Shown: positions 39,219 to 48,912, numbered from the stretch's first letter. The stretch: 64,000 nt of DNA from Euptelea pleiosperma (GCA_035048495.1 CM068543.1:35465096-35529095); one strand, 5' to 3'. Numbers and translations: made by a program. Notes: generated from the sequence alone by a model not told the origin.

Positions 39219-41332
39219 GAAGTGTTGGAAAAAGATTGGGGACAGTCGTAACAAGTTTGCTCCATGCGTTCGTCAATGTGTCTAATTGGACTCAGTTTGG
39301 GTGTTACATTCCTAAGCCTATAATTACTGACTTTTTGCAACCGGACCTCGAACTTTTACTCAATAACTTTAATCACAATTGTTACAATACATTTGAAATG
39401 TTGGAACAAGATTTGGGACAGTCGGAACAAGTTTGCTCCATGCGTTCGTCAATGTCTCTAATTGGACTCAGTTTGGGTGTTACATTCCTAAGCCTATAAT
39501 TACTGACTTTTTGGCAACCGGACCTCGTAATTTGACTCAATATCTTCTATTTCAACTGTTTTAACACATTTGAAGTGTTGGAACAAGATTCGGGACTATC
39601 GGAACAAGTTTGCCCCATTCGTGCGTCAATGACTCTAATTGGACTCCGTTTGTGCCGTACATTCTTAAGCTTATAACTGGTGACTTTTTCACAACTGGAC
39701 CTCGTAATTTAACTCAATTTCTTCTATTACAATTGTTTCAATACATTTGAAGTGTTGGAACAAGATTTGGGATAGTCGGAACAAGCTTGCTCCATGCGTG
39801 CGTCAATGTCTCTAATTGGACTCAGTTTGTGTGTTACATTCCGAAGCCAATAACTAGTGACTTGTTCTCAACCGGACCTCGTAATTTTACTCAATATCTT
39901 CTATGACATTGTTTCAACACATTTGAAGTGTTGGAACAAGATTTGAGACAGTCGGAACAAGTTTGCTCCATGCGTTCGTCAATATCTCTAATTGGACTAA
40001 GTTTGGGTGTTACATTCCTAAGCGTATAATTAATGACTTTTTTGTAACCGGACCTCGTAATTTGACTCAATATCTTCTATTACAACTTTTTTAACACATT
40101 TGAAGTGTTGGAACAAGATTCGGGACTATCGGAACAAGTTTGCCCCATTCGTGCGTCAATGACTCTAATTGGACTCCGTATGTGCGTTACATTCCTAAGC
40201 TTATAACTAGTGAGTTTTCCGCAACCGAACCTCATTGTTTGACTCAATCTCTTCCATTACAATTTTTTAAACACATTTGAAGTCTTGGAACAAGATTCGG
40301 GACAGTCGAAACAAGTTTACACCATCCGTGCGTCAATGTCTCTAATTGGACTTAGTTTGTGCGTTACATTCCTAAGCTTATAACAAGTTACTTTTACGCA
40401 ACCGGACCTCATAATTTGACTCAATCTCTTCTATTACAATTGTTTCAACACATTTGAAGTCTTGGAACAATATTCGGAACAGTCGAAACAAGTTTGCTCC
40501 ATTCGTGCGTATTGGACTCAGTTTGTGCGTTACATTCCTAAGCTTTTAACAAATTACTTTTTCGCAACAAGACCTCATAATTTGACCCAATCTCTTCCAT
40601 TACAATTGTTTCAACACATTTGAAGTCTTGGAACAAGATTCGGGACAGTCGAAACAAGTTTGCTCCTTTCGTGCGTCAATGACTCGTATTGGACTCAGTT
40701 TGTGCGTTACATTCCTCAGCTTTTAATAAATTACTTTTTCGCAACAAGACCTCATAATTTGACTCAATCTCTTCCATTATAATTGTTTCAACACATTTGA
40801 AGTCTTGGAACAAGATTCGGGACAGTCGAAACAAGTTTGGTCCATGCGTTCGTCAATGTCTCTAATTGGACTCAGTTTTGGTGTTACATTCTGCCTATAA
40901 TTACTGACTTTTTCGCAACCAGGACATCGTAATTTAACTCAATAACTTCAATCACAATTGTTACAACACATTTGAAGTGTTGGAACAAGATTGGGGACTG
41001 TCGGATCAAGTTTGCTCCATACGTTCGTCAATGTCTCTAATTGGACTCAGTTTGGGTGTTACATTCCTAAGCCAATAATTACTGACTTTTTGGCAATCGG
41101 ACCTCGTAATTTGACTCAATATCTTCTATTTCAACTGTTTTAACACATTTGAAATGTTGGAACAAGATTCGGGACTATCGGAACAAGTTTGCCCCATTCG
41201 TGCGTCAATGACTCTAATTGGACTCCGTTTGTGCCTTACATTCCTAAGCTTATAACTGGTGACTTTTTCACAACTGGACCTCGTAATTTAACTCAATTTC
41301 TTATATTATAATTGTTTCAACACATTTGAAGT
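39219..41332. repeat. Partial super-HOR up to the LTR (M1-M8 K L N M3)
   Basis: Twelve monomers, with a 9-mer block at 39572-41150, then M3 ending at 41327. The first five bases of the following M4 (gaagt, 41328-41332) form the left target-site duplication of the LTR. M4 resumes on the other side, so the array was continuous here before the insertion. Confidence 0.85.
41328..41332. repeat. Target-site duplication, left (gaagt)
   Basis: Five bases gaagt immediately before the TG of the LTR. They are identical to 44198-44202 and are the normal first bases of a satellite monomer. A 5-bp duplication is typical of LTR-retrotransposon integrase. Confidence 0.9.
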
Positions 41333-41346
41333 TGATATTCGCTCAA

Positions 41347-41367
41347 AAGTGCTTATTTTAAGCACTT
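41347..41367. repeat. Hairpin near LTR 5' end
   Basis: Arms AAGTGCTTA and TAAGCACTT (9 bp, perfect) around a TTT loop, 14 bp inside the LTR start. Terminal-proximal dyads are common in LTRs; a role is not established here. Confidence 0.7.
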
Positions 41368-41593
41368 ATCCTGTTAGCGTTATCGCACTCTCCTACGTAA
41401 AACTGCTCTAATTATCCACTTTTCTACGTAAGAGTCTATCTCATTGCGTAAAACACACTTTTCTGGACGAAATGGTATATTTGCATGCATTAAACACATT
41501 TTCGGAAGTCTAGATATTGAGCCGTTCTGATAAAATCTCATTACGCGCTTCTTCTGTCGCAGGAAACCCCGATGGGACGATTCTCGAGACTTG

Positions 41594-41706
41594 TGGGCCC
41601 AAATCGATCATGAAAGCCCATTATCAAAGCTTAAAGAGCCCACATGATATGACTAGAAGATATGGGCCAAATATGGGCTGAATAAGAGGACCAAAATGCC
41701 GGCCCA
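41594..41706 (+). promoter_or_regulatory. Cluster of TGGGCY / RGCCCA motifs in the LTR
   Basis: TGGGCC or TGGGCT at 41594, 41663 and 41674, and RGCCCA at 41596 (overlapping the first), 41615, 41637 and 41701. One more GGCCCA is at 42172. These match the plant site II consensus bound by TCP factors. They lie about 0.7 kb upstream of the TATA-like box, so they could be part of the U3 promoter. Function is inferred from motif density only. Confidence 0.45.
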
Positions 41707-41990
41707 AAGAACGAAGAGAGCAGGAGAGCCAATGACCAAGAGACGGACAAAAGCGTTTAAAGCCACATGAGTCAGCAAAGAATGATAGTCGACTCTACTG
41801 GAGAAGCATGAGGATGGTCACAGTGAAGACCAGGGTTCCAGACCCTCCGCCAGTGCTTTTTCCATTTTTTTGATACTTTTTCTCTCATCTCTTCTTATTC
41901 TCTCTCTCTCTTCATCTCTCGATCCTCGAATCTACTGACCTAACCCCAGAACTCCTACCCATCGGCTCTATCTCATCTCCCTTAGCTTTC

Positions 41991-42050
41991 TGACCATTGG
42001 ATCTTCCATCGGACCGTTGGATCTTCAATCGGACCGTTGGATCTCTCTAG
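41991..42050. repeat. Short tandem repeat, 20-bp unit, about 2.7 copies
   Basis: Units start at 41991, 42011 and 42031, each containing 'gacc[a/g]ttggatct'. The first two full units differ at only a few bases; the third diverges after 'ggaccgttggatct'. It lies in the presumed U3 region of the LTR. Confidence 0.8.
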
Positions 42051-42213
42051 ATCTGTCGATCTACCAATCTGAGCCCCAATCAAGTCACCATCCATCCGAT
42101 CGCCATCAAACTGTATGTCACATCATCTTGTGAGATTATGGACATCATCAATCCATACGGGCCAATAGCCGGGCCCATCTTCATCGACCCGCTGTCCGAC
42201 CAGTTAGTGGACC

Positions 42214-42257
42214 CCGCGAATTTCAAAATAATTTTAATTAAATGGGGGGTCCACTAA
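42214..42257. repeat. Inverted repeat in LTR (12-bp arms)
   Basis: Arms TTAGTGGACCCC (42214-42225) and GGGGTCCACTAA (42246-42257) are perfect complements around a 20-bp AT-rich loop. Pairing can extend outward past one mismatch. Confidence 0.8.
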
Positions 42258-42294
42258 TTGGGGAGATTCCCCATAGAAAAGTAGGTTTTTACTT

Positions 42295-42314
42295 AAAAAA
42301 AAAAAAAAAAAAAA
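42295..42314. repeat. Poly(A) tract of 20 bases
   Basis: Uninterrupted run of A followed by an AT-rich stretch to about 42345, upstream of the 24-bp palindrome and the TATA-like box. It is not a retroposon tail, because LTR sequence continues on both sides. Confidence 0.85.
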
Positions 42315-42346
42315 TATTTTTCTTATTTTTTTATTTTCAAAAATCT

Positions 42347-42370
42347 CCTATTTCCATTAATGGAAATAGG
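42347..42370. repeat. Perfect 24-bp palindrome next to the LTR core promoter
   Basis: Left half CCTATTTCCATT and right half AATGGAAATAGG are exact reverse complements with no loop. The palindrome ends 5 bp before the TATA-like TTTAAAA. It may be a dimeric factor site or a structural element of U3. Confidence 0.85.
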
Positions 42371-42375
42371 GAAGC

Positions 42376-42413
42376 TTTAAAAGGAGAAGGATAGGGGTTC
42401 GTTCGAACCCTAA
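42376..42413 (+). promoter_or_regulatory. Candidate LTR core promoter (TATA-like box and telo-box)
   Basis: TTTAAAA at 42376-42382 is followed 24 bp later by AACCCTAA (42406-42413), the core of the plant telo-box, and then by a long CT-rich tract. Plant LTR promoters often have a TATA box followed by a CT-rich leader, so transcription probably starts near 42405 on the plus strand. The start site is not determined by sequence alone. Confidence 0.45.
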
Positions 42414-42480
42414 TCCCTCTCCCCTCTCCTCTTCTCTTCCCCAAAACCTTCCCCGAATCTTCTCCCACGTTTTCCCTTCT

Positions 42481-42525
42481 TTCTTCTTCTTCTTCTTCTT
42501 CTTCTTCTTCTTCTTCTTCTTCTTC
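42481..42525. repeat. (TTC)15 microsatellite
   Basis: Fifteen perfect TTC units in the CT-rich part of the LTR. A second perfect run of seven TTC units is at 42774-42794. On the minus strand these read as Glu/Arg/Lys repeats, which explains the spurious low-complexity frames. Confidence 0.95.
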
Positions 42526-42533
42526 CTCATTCC

Positions 42534-42557
42534 GGCCGGAGTTGCAGAACTCCGGCC
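42534..42557. repeat. LTR hairpin 1 (10-bp arms)
   Basis: Arms GGCCGGAGTT and AACTCCGGCC are perfect complements around the loop GCAG. The element including the preceding TCC is repeated exactly at 42816-42842. Confidence 0.9.
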
Positions 42558-42677
42558 ACCTCCTTCTTCTCTTCTTCTTCTGCTGTCTCCTTCTTCTTTT
42601 CACTCACCGTTGCAGCAGCCACAACCTCAGGCGGATTGGTTCGGTGCACCTGCTGGTGTGAACGCCTATCACCACCA

Positions 42678-42703
42678 CCGGAGTTGCAGGTTTGCAACTC
42701 CGG
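42678..42703. repeat. LTR hairpin 2 (11-bp arms)
   Basis: Arms CCGGAGTTGCA and TGCAACTCCGG are perfect complements around the loop GGTT. It shares the CCGGAGTTGCA core with hairpins 1 and 3 but has a different right arm and loop. Confidence 0.9.
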
Positions 42704-42773
42704 CGAACCTGCAAATACCGCCTCCTCCTCTTTTATCTTCTTCTTCCTCTTTCTCTTTCCTCTTTCCTCTTCT

Positions 42774-42794
42774 TTCTTCTTCTTCTTCTTCTTC
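42774..42794. repeat. (TTC)7 microsatellite
   Basis: Seven perfect TTC units between hairpins 2 and 3 in the LTR. Confidence 0.9.
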
Positions 42795-42817
42795 TTTTCG
42801 TCCTTAATCTTTTCGTC

Positions 42818-42843
42818 CGGCCGGAGTTGCAGAACTCCGGCCG
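42818..42843. repeat. LTR hairpin 3 (11-bp arms)
   Basis: Same GGCCGGAGTT / AACTCCGGCC arms and GCAG loop as hairpin 1, with one extra C-G pair at the base. It follows the (TTC)7 tract, as hairpin 1 follows (TTC)15, so hairpin plus TTC tract may have duplicated as one module. Confidence 0.9.
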
Positions 42844-43915
42844 TCTCCGCCTTCTTCTTCCTCCTTCCTTCCAGCAGCTCCTGTACCACCTTCTTCCGCC
42901 AGCAAATCTTCTCTCCACTGTTTGTGTTATCTCCCTGCCGACCCTTCTCTCTCTTCCAAAGAAAAAATAAAAGAAAAAAAGTGGGAAAGAGGGGAAGAGG
43001 AGGAAGTCAGCGGCTTCTCTTCCTTGGCTGGTCCGTCCATCTCCAAAGGCTCCTTCCTTGCTCCACCACTGCTCATCCAACGCCCAGTACCCTTGCTGCA
43101 TCTTCACATGCTCCCTCCTACGGTGCAACAACTCATCTTCTTCAAACAAGAACCAGCAGTACCTACAACTGGTCTTCACGATAAGCACCACCACCGGCCA
43201 GCAGACCACCGGCATCACAGTCCTTAAGAACCAGCACCTATTCTTCTCCTTGCTGCTGGTGTGCGCCACCACCAGTCTGGTTGTTGACTTCATCTCCACG
43301 GTTCTCCTTTGGGTGAACCTCCATCAAATTCAACGCTTTAACCTTGCTGGTTTGGATGTCCTCTTCCTCCAAGCTCCCAACCACCACCTAGCCGGGCCAC
43401 CATCTCCACGGCTCGTCCAAGAGGAGTGGCTGCACCGTTGCAGACCTCATCGTCTCAATCAACACCTGCGACACGTCCAACAACTCCACCCTCTCCTAAC
43501 ACCGTTGCACCCTGCTCCATAGCCGGCCGAATCTGCTACTCCGACAAGATCCTCTCTCCAGGAGGTACCACCATGAGTTCTTCTCCACCGGACTGAAAGG
43601 GGTGGTTCCTCCCTTCTCTACCAATGTGCCACAAGCATGAGATGTGCTGCTGCCTTCTTGCACCTTCCATTTGCAGGTGCACCGATCAACACCTCCCTCT
43701 TCTAGGCGTTGCACATGCTCACGATCTCTCCTCTTCAAGTAAGAGTTTTCTCTCTCTATTTCTCTTTCCATCTAATTCTCTTATTTTTCCTCTTTATCTC
43801 TCTATTTCTCTCTCTCTCTCTAGACTCTTTAGATTTTCCTTTCTCTCTCTCTAGGAATACTCCCTCACTTCATTTTCTCTCTCTAACTCTCTCTAGAATT
43901 TTCTTCCTTAAAATT

Positions 43916-44197
43916 GCTTTTTAGTTTATCTTATTGTATGTTATTTTCGATTCAAGCATTGTAAAAAACATTTGATCACTGAATGATGAAGTTTGTTTTT
44001 ATCTATTATTTCTTGTGATGGTCCGTCAGTTTTTGTTCTTATTCGCACTAATCCGACTAATCCCGAGTGCGGATCGACATCCGACACAAGCCACTGTGCA
44101 AAATTGCTCATTCTACAGGTTAAAAGTCTCGGATTAATTAAAAAATGTGTTGAAGTTAGGGTTTCCGTACCAACGACGCGGAAAAATCCTACTTTCA
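43916..44197 (+). other. 3' end of LTR, no gene
   Basis: AT-richer, mixed-sequence stretch to the terminal CA. The open frame over 43993-44355 runs across the LTR edge into the satellite, so it is not a gene. It holds no copy of the LTR 5' end, which argues against a short complete element. Confidence 0.75.
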
Positions 44198-44202
44198 GAA
44201 GT
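44198..44202. repeat. Target-site duplication, right (gaagt)
   Basis: Identical to 41328-41332. It is followed by 'gttggaacaagatttcggatag', the normal continuation of an M4 monomer. Confidence 0.9.
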
Positions 44203-46466
44203 GTTGGAACAAGATTTCGGATAGTCGGAACAAGCTTGCTCCATGCGTGCGTCAATGTCTCTAATTGGACTCAGTTTGTGTGTTACATTCCGAAGCCAAT
44301 AACTAGTGACTTGTTCTCAACCGGACCTCGTAATTTTACTCAATATCTTCTATGACAATTGTTTCAACACATTTGAAGTGTTGGAACAAGATTTGAGACA
44401 ATCGGAACAAGTTTGCTCCATGCGTTCGTCAATATCTCTAATTGGACTCAGTTTGGGTGTTACATTCCTAAGCATATAATTAATGACTTTTTTGTAACCG
44501 ACCTCGTAATTTGACTCAATATCTTCTATTACAACTTTTTTAACACATTTGAAGTGTTGGAACAAGATTCGGGACTATCGGAACAAGTTTGCCCCATTCG
44601 TGCGTCAATGACTCCAATTGGACTCCGTATGTGCGTTACATTCCTAAGCTTATAACTAGTGAGTTTTCCGCAACCGAACCTCATTGTTTGACTCAATCTC
44701 TTCCATTACAATTTTTTAAACACATTTGAAGTCTTGGAACAAGATTCGGGACAGTCGAAACAAGTTTACACCATCCGTGCGTCAATGTCTCTAATTGGAC
44801 TCAGTTTGTGCGTTACATTCCTAAGCTTATAACAAGTTACTTTTACGCAACCGGACCTCATAATTTGACTCAATCTCTTCTATTACAATTGTTTCAACAC
44901 ATTTGAAGTCTTGGAACAATATTCGGAACAGTCGAAACAAGTTTGCTCCATTCGTGCGTATTGGACTCAGTTTGTGCGTTACATTCCTAAGCTTTTAACA
45001 AATTACTTTTTCGCAACAAGACCTCATAATTTGACCCAATCTATTCCATTACAATTGTTTCAACACATTTGAAGTCTTGGAACAAGATTCGGGACAGTCG
45101 AAACAAGTTTGCTCCATCCGTGCGTCAATGTCTTTAATTGTACTCAGTTTGTGCGTTACATTCCTAAGCTTATAATGACTTTTTCACAATCGGACCTCGT
45201 AGTTTGACTCAATATCTTCTATTACAATTGTTTCAACACATTTGAAGTCTTGGAACAAGATTCGGGACAGTCGAAACAAGTTTGCCCCATGCGTTCGTCA
45301 ATGTGTCTAATTGGACTCAGTTTGGGTGTTACATTCCTAAGCCTATAATTACTGACTTTTTGCAACCGGACCTCGAAATTTTACTCAATAACTTCAATCA
45401 CAATTGTTACAATACATTTGAAATGTTGGAACAAGATTTGGGACAGTCGAAACAAGTTTGCTCCATGCGTTCGTCAATGTCTCTAATTGGACTCAGTTTG
45501 GGTGTTACATTCCTAAGCGTATAATTAATGACTTTTTTGTAACCGACCTCGTAATTTGACTCAATATCTTCTATTACAACTTTTTTAACACATTTGAAGT
45601 GTTGGAACAAGATTCGGGACTATCGGAACAAGTTTGCCCCATTCGTGCGTCAATGACTCCAATTGGACTCCGTATGTGCGTTACATTCCTAAGCTTATAA
45701 CTAGTGAGTTTTCCGCAACCGAACCTCATTGTTTGACTCAATCTCTTCCATTACAATTTTTTAAACACATTTGAAGTCTTGGAACAAGATTCGGGACAGT
45801 CGAAACAAGTTTACACCATCCGTGCGTCAATGTCTCTAATTGGACTCAGTTTGTGCGTTACATTCCTAAGCTTATAACAAGTTACTTTTACGCAACCGGA
45901 CCTCATAATTTGACTCAATCTCTTCTATTACAATTGTTTCAACACATTTGAAGTCTTGGAACAATATTCGGAACAGTCGAAACAAGTTTGCTCCATTCGT
46001 GCGTATTGGACTCAGTTTGTGCGTTACATTCCTAAGCTTTTAACAAATTACTTTTTCGCAACAAGACCTCATAATTTGACCCAATCTATTCCATTACAAT
46101 TGTTTCAACACATTTGAAGTCTTGGAACAAGATTCGGGACAGTCGAAACAAGTTTGCTCCATCCGTGCGTCAATGTCTTTAATTGTACTCAGTTTGTGCG
46201 TTACATTCCTAAGCTTATAACAAGTGACTTTTTCGCAATCGGACCTCGTAGTTTGACTCAATATCTTCTATTACAATTGTTTCAACACATTTGAAGTCTT
46301 GGAACAAGATTCGGGACAGTCGAAACAAGTTTGCCCCATGCGTTCGTCAATGTCTCTAATTGGACTCAGTTTGGGTGTTACATTCTGCCTACAATTACTG
46401 ACTTTTTGGCAACCGGACCTCGTAATTTGACTCAATAACTTCAATCACAATTGTTACAACACATTT
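44198..46466. repeat. Satellite 13-monomer transition block
   Basis: Order: M4, M5, M6, M7, M8, M9, an M10/M1 hybrid ('gtttgccccatgcg' then 'caatgtgtctaatt', from about 45247), an M2/M5 hybrid, M6, M7, M8, M9, M10. The first M9 lacks five bases ('gcttataatgactttttcac', about 45170). It contains a 6-mer form of the HOR: a 7-mer that has lost one more monomer through the M10/M1 fusion. Confidence 0.75.
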
Positions 46467-47689
46467 GAAGTGTTGGAAAAAGATTGGGGACAGTCGTAAC
46501 AAGTTTGCTCCATGCGTTCGTCAATGTGTCTAATTGGACTCAGTTTGGGTGTTACATTCCTAAGCCTATAATTACTGACTTTTTGCAACCGGACCTCGAA
46601 ATTTTACTCAATAACTTCAATCACAATTGTTACAATACATTTGAAATGTTGGAACAAGATTTGGGACAGTCAGAACAAGTTTGCTCCATGCGTTCGTCAA
46701 TGTCTCTAATTGGACTCAGTTTGGGTGTTACATTCCTAAGCGTATAATTAATGACTTTTTTGTAACCGACCTCGTAATTTGACTCAATATCTTCTATTAC
46801 AACTTTTTTAACACATTCGAAGTGTTGGAACAAGATTCGGGACTATCGGAACAAGTTTGCCCCATTCGTGCGTCAATGACTCCAATTGGACTCCGTATGT
46901 GCGTTACATTCCTAAGCTTATAACTAGTGAGTTTTCCGCAACCGAACCTCATTGTTTGACTCAATCTCTTCCATTACAATTTTTTAAACACATTTGAAGT
47001 CTTGGAACAAGATTCGGGACAGTCGAAACAAGTTTACACCATCCGTGCGTCAATGTCTCTAATTGGACTCAGTTTGTGCGTTACATTCCTAAGCTTATAA
47101 CAAGTTACTTTTACGCAACCGGACCTCATAATTTGACTCAATCTCTTCTATTACAATTGTTTCAACACATTTGAAGTCTTGGAACAATATTCGGAACAGT
47201 CGAAACAAGTTTGCTCCATTCGTGCGTATTGGACTCAGTTTGTGCGTTACATTCCTAAGCTTTTAACAAATTACTTTTTCGCAACAAGACCTCATAATTT
47301 GACCCAATCTATTCCATTACAATTGTTTCAACACATTTGAAGTCTTGGAACAAGATTCGGGACAGTCGAAACAAGTTTGCTCCATCCGTGCGTCAATGTC
47401 TTTAATTGTACTCAGTTTGTGCGTTACATTCCTAAGCTTATAACAAGTGACTTTTTCGCAATCGGACCTCGTAGTTTGACTCAATATCTTCTATTACAAT
47501 TGTTTCAACACATTTGAAGTCTTGGAACAAGATTCGGGACAGTCGAAACAAGTTTGCCCCATGCGTTCGTCAATGTCTCTAATTGGACTCAGTTTGGGTG
47601 TTACATTCTGCCTACAATTACTGACTTTTTGGCAACCGGACCTCGTAATTTGACTCAATAACTTCAATCACAATTGTTACAACACATTT
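46467..47689. repeat. 7-mer HOR copy 1 (1223 bp)
   Basis: M1, an M2/M5 hybrid, M6, M7, M8, M9, M10. The hybrid has an M2 5' part ('gaaatgttggaac') and an M5 3' part ('cctaagcgtataattaatg'). The length is exactly 531 bp (three 177-bp monomers) less than the 10-mer. Private variants are 'gacagtcagaac' and 'cattcgaagtg'. Confidence 0.9.
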
Positions 47690-48912
47690 GAAGTGTTGGA
47701 AAAAGATTGGGGACAGTCGTAACAAGTTTGCTCCATGCGTTCGTCAATGTGTCTAATTGGACTCAGTTTGGGTGTTACATTCCTAAGCCTATAATTACTG
47801 ACTTTTTGCAACCGGACCTCGAAATTTTACTCAATAACTTCAATCACAATTGTTACAATACATTTGAAATGTTGGAACAAGATTTGGGACAGTCAGAACA
47901 AGTTTGCTCCATGCGTTCGTCAATGTCTCTAATTGGACTCAGTTTGGGTGTTACATTCCTAAGCGTATAATTAATGACTTTTTTGTAACCGACCTCGTAA
48001 TTTGACTCAATATCTTCTATTACAACTTTTTTAACACATTCGAAGTGTTGGAACAAGATTCGGGACTATCGGAACAAGTTTGCCCCATTCGTGCGTCAAT
48101 GACTCCAATTGGACTCCGTATGTGCGTTACATTCCTAAGCTTATAACTAGTGAGTTTTCCGCAACCGAACCTCATTGTTTGACTCAATCTCTTCCATTAC
48201 AATTTTTTAAACACATTTGAAGTCTTGGAACAAGATTCGGGACAGTCGAAACAAGTTTACACCATCCGTGCGTCAATGTCTCTAATTGGACTCAGTTTGT
48301 GCGTTACATTCCTAAGCTTATAACAAGTTACTTTTACGCAACCGGACCTCATAATTTGACTCAATCTCTTCTATTACAATTGTTTCAACACATTTGAAGT
48401 CTTGGAACAATATTCGGAACAGTCGAAACAAGTTTGCTCCATTCGTGCGTATTGGACTCAGTTTGTGCGTTACATTCCTAAGCTTTTAACAAATTACTTT
48501 TTCGCAACAAGACCTCATAATTTGACCCAATCTATTCCATTACAATTGTTTCAACACATTTGAAGTCTTGGAACAAGATTCGGGACAGTCGAAACAAGTT
48601 TGCTCCATCCGTGCGTCAATGTCTTTAATTGTACTCAGTTTGTGAGTTACATTCCTAAGCTTATAACAAGTTACTTTTTCGCAATCGGACCTCGTAGTTT
48701 GACTCAATATCTTCTATTACAATTGTTTCAACACATTTGATGTCTTGGAACAAGATTCGGGACAGTCGAAACAAGTTTGCCCTATGCGTTCGTCAATGTC
48801 TCTAATTGGACTCAGTTTGGGTGTTACATTCTGCCTATAATTACTGACTTTTTGGCAACCGGACCTCGTAATTTGACTCAATAACTTCAATCACAATTGT
48901 TACAACACATTT
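47690..48912. repeat. 7-mer HOR copy 2 (1223 bp)
   Basis: Same order and length as the preceding copy. It shares 'gacagtcagaac' and 'cattcgaagtg'. It diverges near its end, with 'gtgagttac' at about 48643 and 'tttgatgtcttgg' at about 48738. Confidence 0.9.

Larger units (their letters stand above)
1..41332. repeat. Satellite array, left segment (about 176-177 bp monomers)
   Basis: Continuous head-to-tail tandem array of about 235 monomers, all in the same orientation. The phase marker 'cacatttgaagt[g/c]ttgg' recurs every 174-177 bp, with 166 bp for the M8 type. Each monomer has the same order of landmarks: the phase marker, 'ggaacaag' twice 21 bp apart, 'gcgt(t/g)cgtcaatg', 'aattggactcag', 'gttacattc', 'cctcgtaatttgactcaat' and the palindrome ACAATTGT. 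Monomers differ by type and the types recur in ordered blocks, so this is a higher-order repeat array and not a simple tandem. There is no gene in this segment. The length matches many plant centromeric satellites; I do not recognise the family. Confidence 0.97.
42414..43915 (+). other. Pyrimidine-rich region of the LTR, no gene
   Basis: Long CT-rich stretch downstream of the candidate promoter, interrupted by short mixed segments. Open frames across it on both strands (for example 42636-43184 plus and 42733-43299 minus) translate to Ser/Leu/Phe-rich or Arg/Lys/Glu-rich low-complexity peptides with no domain I recognise. They overlap one another on both strands. I treat the region as R/U5-type LTR leader sequence without coding function. 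Confidence 0.7.
41333..44197 (+). mobile_element. Solo LTR of a long-LTR retrotransposon (2865 bp)
   Basis: Non-satellite insert that starts TGATATTCGC, ends CCTACTTTCA and is flanked by perfect 5-bp duplications gaagt. The TG...CA ends plus a 5-bp duplication define an LTR. The ends of the insert do not repeat one another, and no primer-binding site, polypurine tract, gag or pol is seen, so this is one LTR left by recombination between the two LTRs of a full element. Plus orientation is inferred from a TATA-like TTTAAAA at 42376 followed by a pyrimidine-rich leader-like region. Long LTRs of this size occur in several plant Ty3/gypsy lineages (for example Tekay or Ogre/Tat types), but I cannot assign the lineage without internal coding sequence. 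Open frames inside are low-complexity readings of CT-rich DNA. Confidence 0.92.

Noticed and set aside
1..41332. CRISPR-like or other prokaryotic repeat array
   Set aside because: Monomers adjoin with no unique spacers, the unit is about 176 bp, and there are no associated genes.
42295..42314. Poly(A) tail of a LINE or SINE
   Set aside because: It lies inside the LTR with LTR sequence on both sides and has no separate target duplication that I could find.
42636..43299. Frames of up to 188 residues on both strands inside the LTR
   Set aside because: Low-complexity Leu/Ser/Phe or Arg/Lys/Glu peptides from CT-rich repeats, overlapping on both strands, with no recognisable domain.
44156..44168. 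Telomere-like 'gttagggtttcc' near the LTR 3' end
   Set aside because: A single short match, not a tandem TTTAGGG run; no interstitial telomere is supported.
41333..44197. Complete LTR retrotransposon
   Set aside because: Start and end sequences do not repeat each other, there is no primer-binding site, polypurine tract, gag or pol, and the target duplication directly abuts the single repeat. A solo LTR fits.
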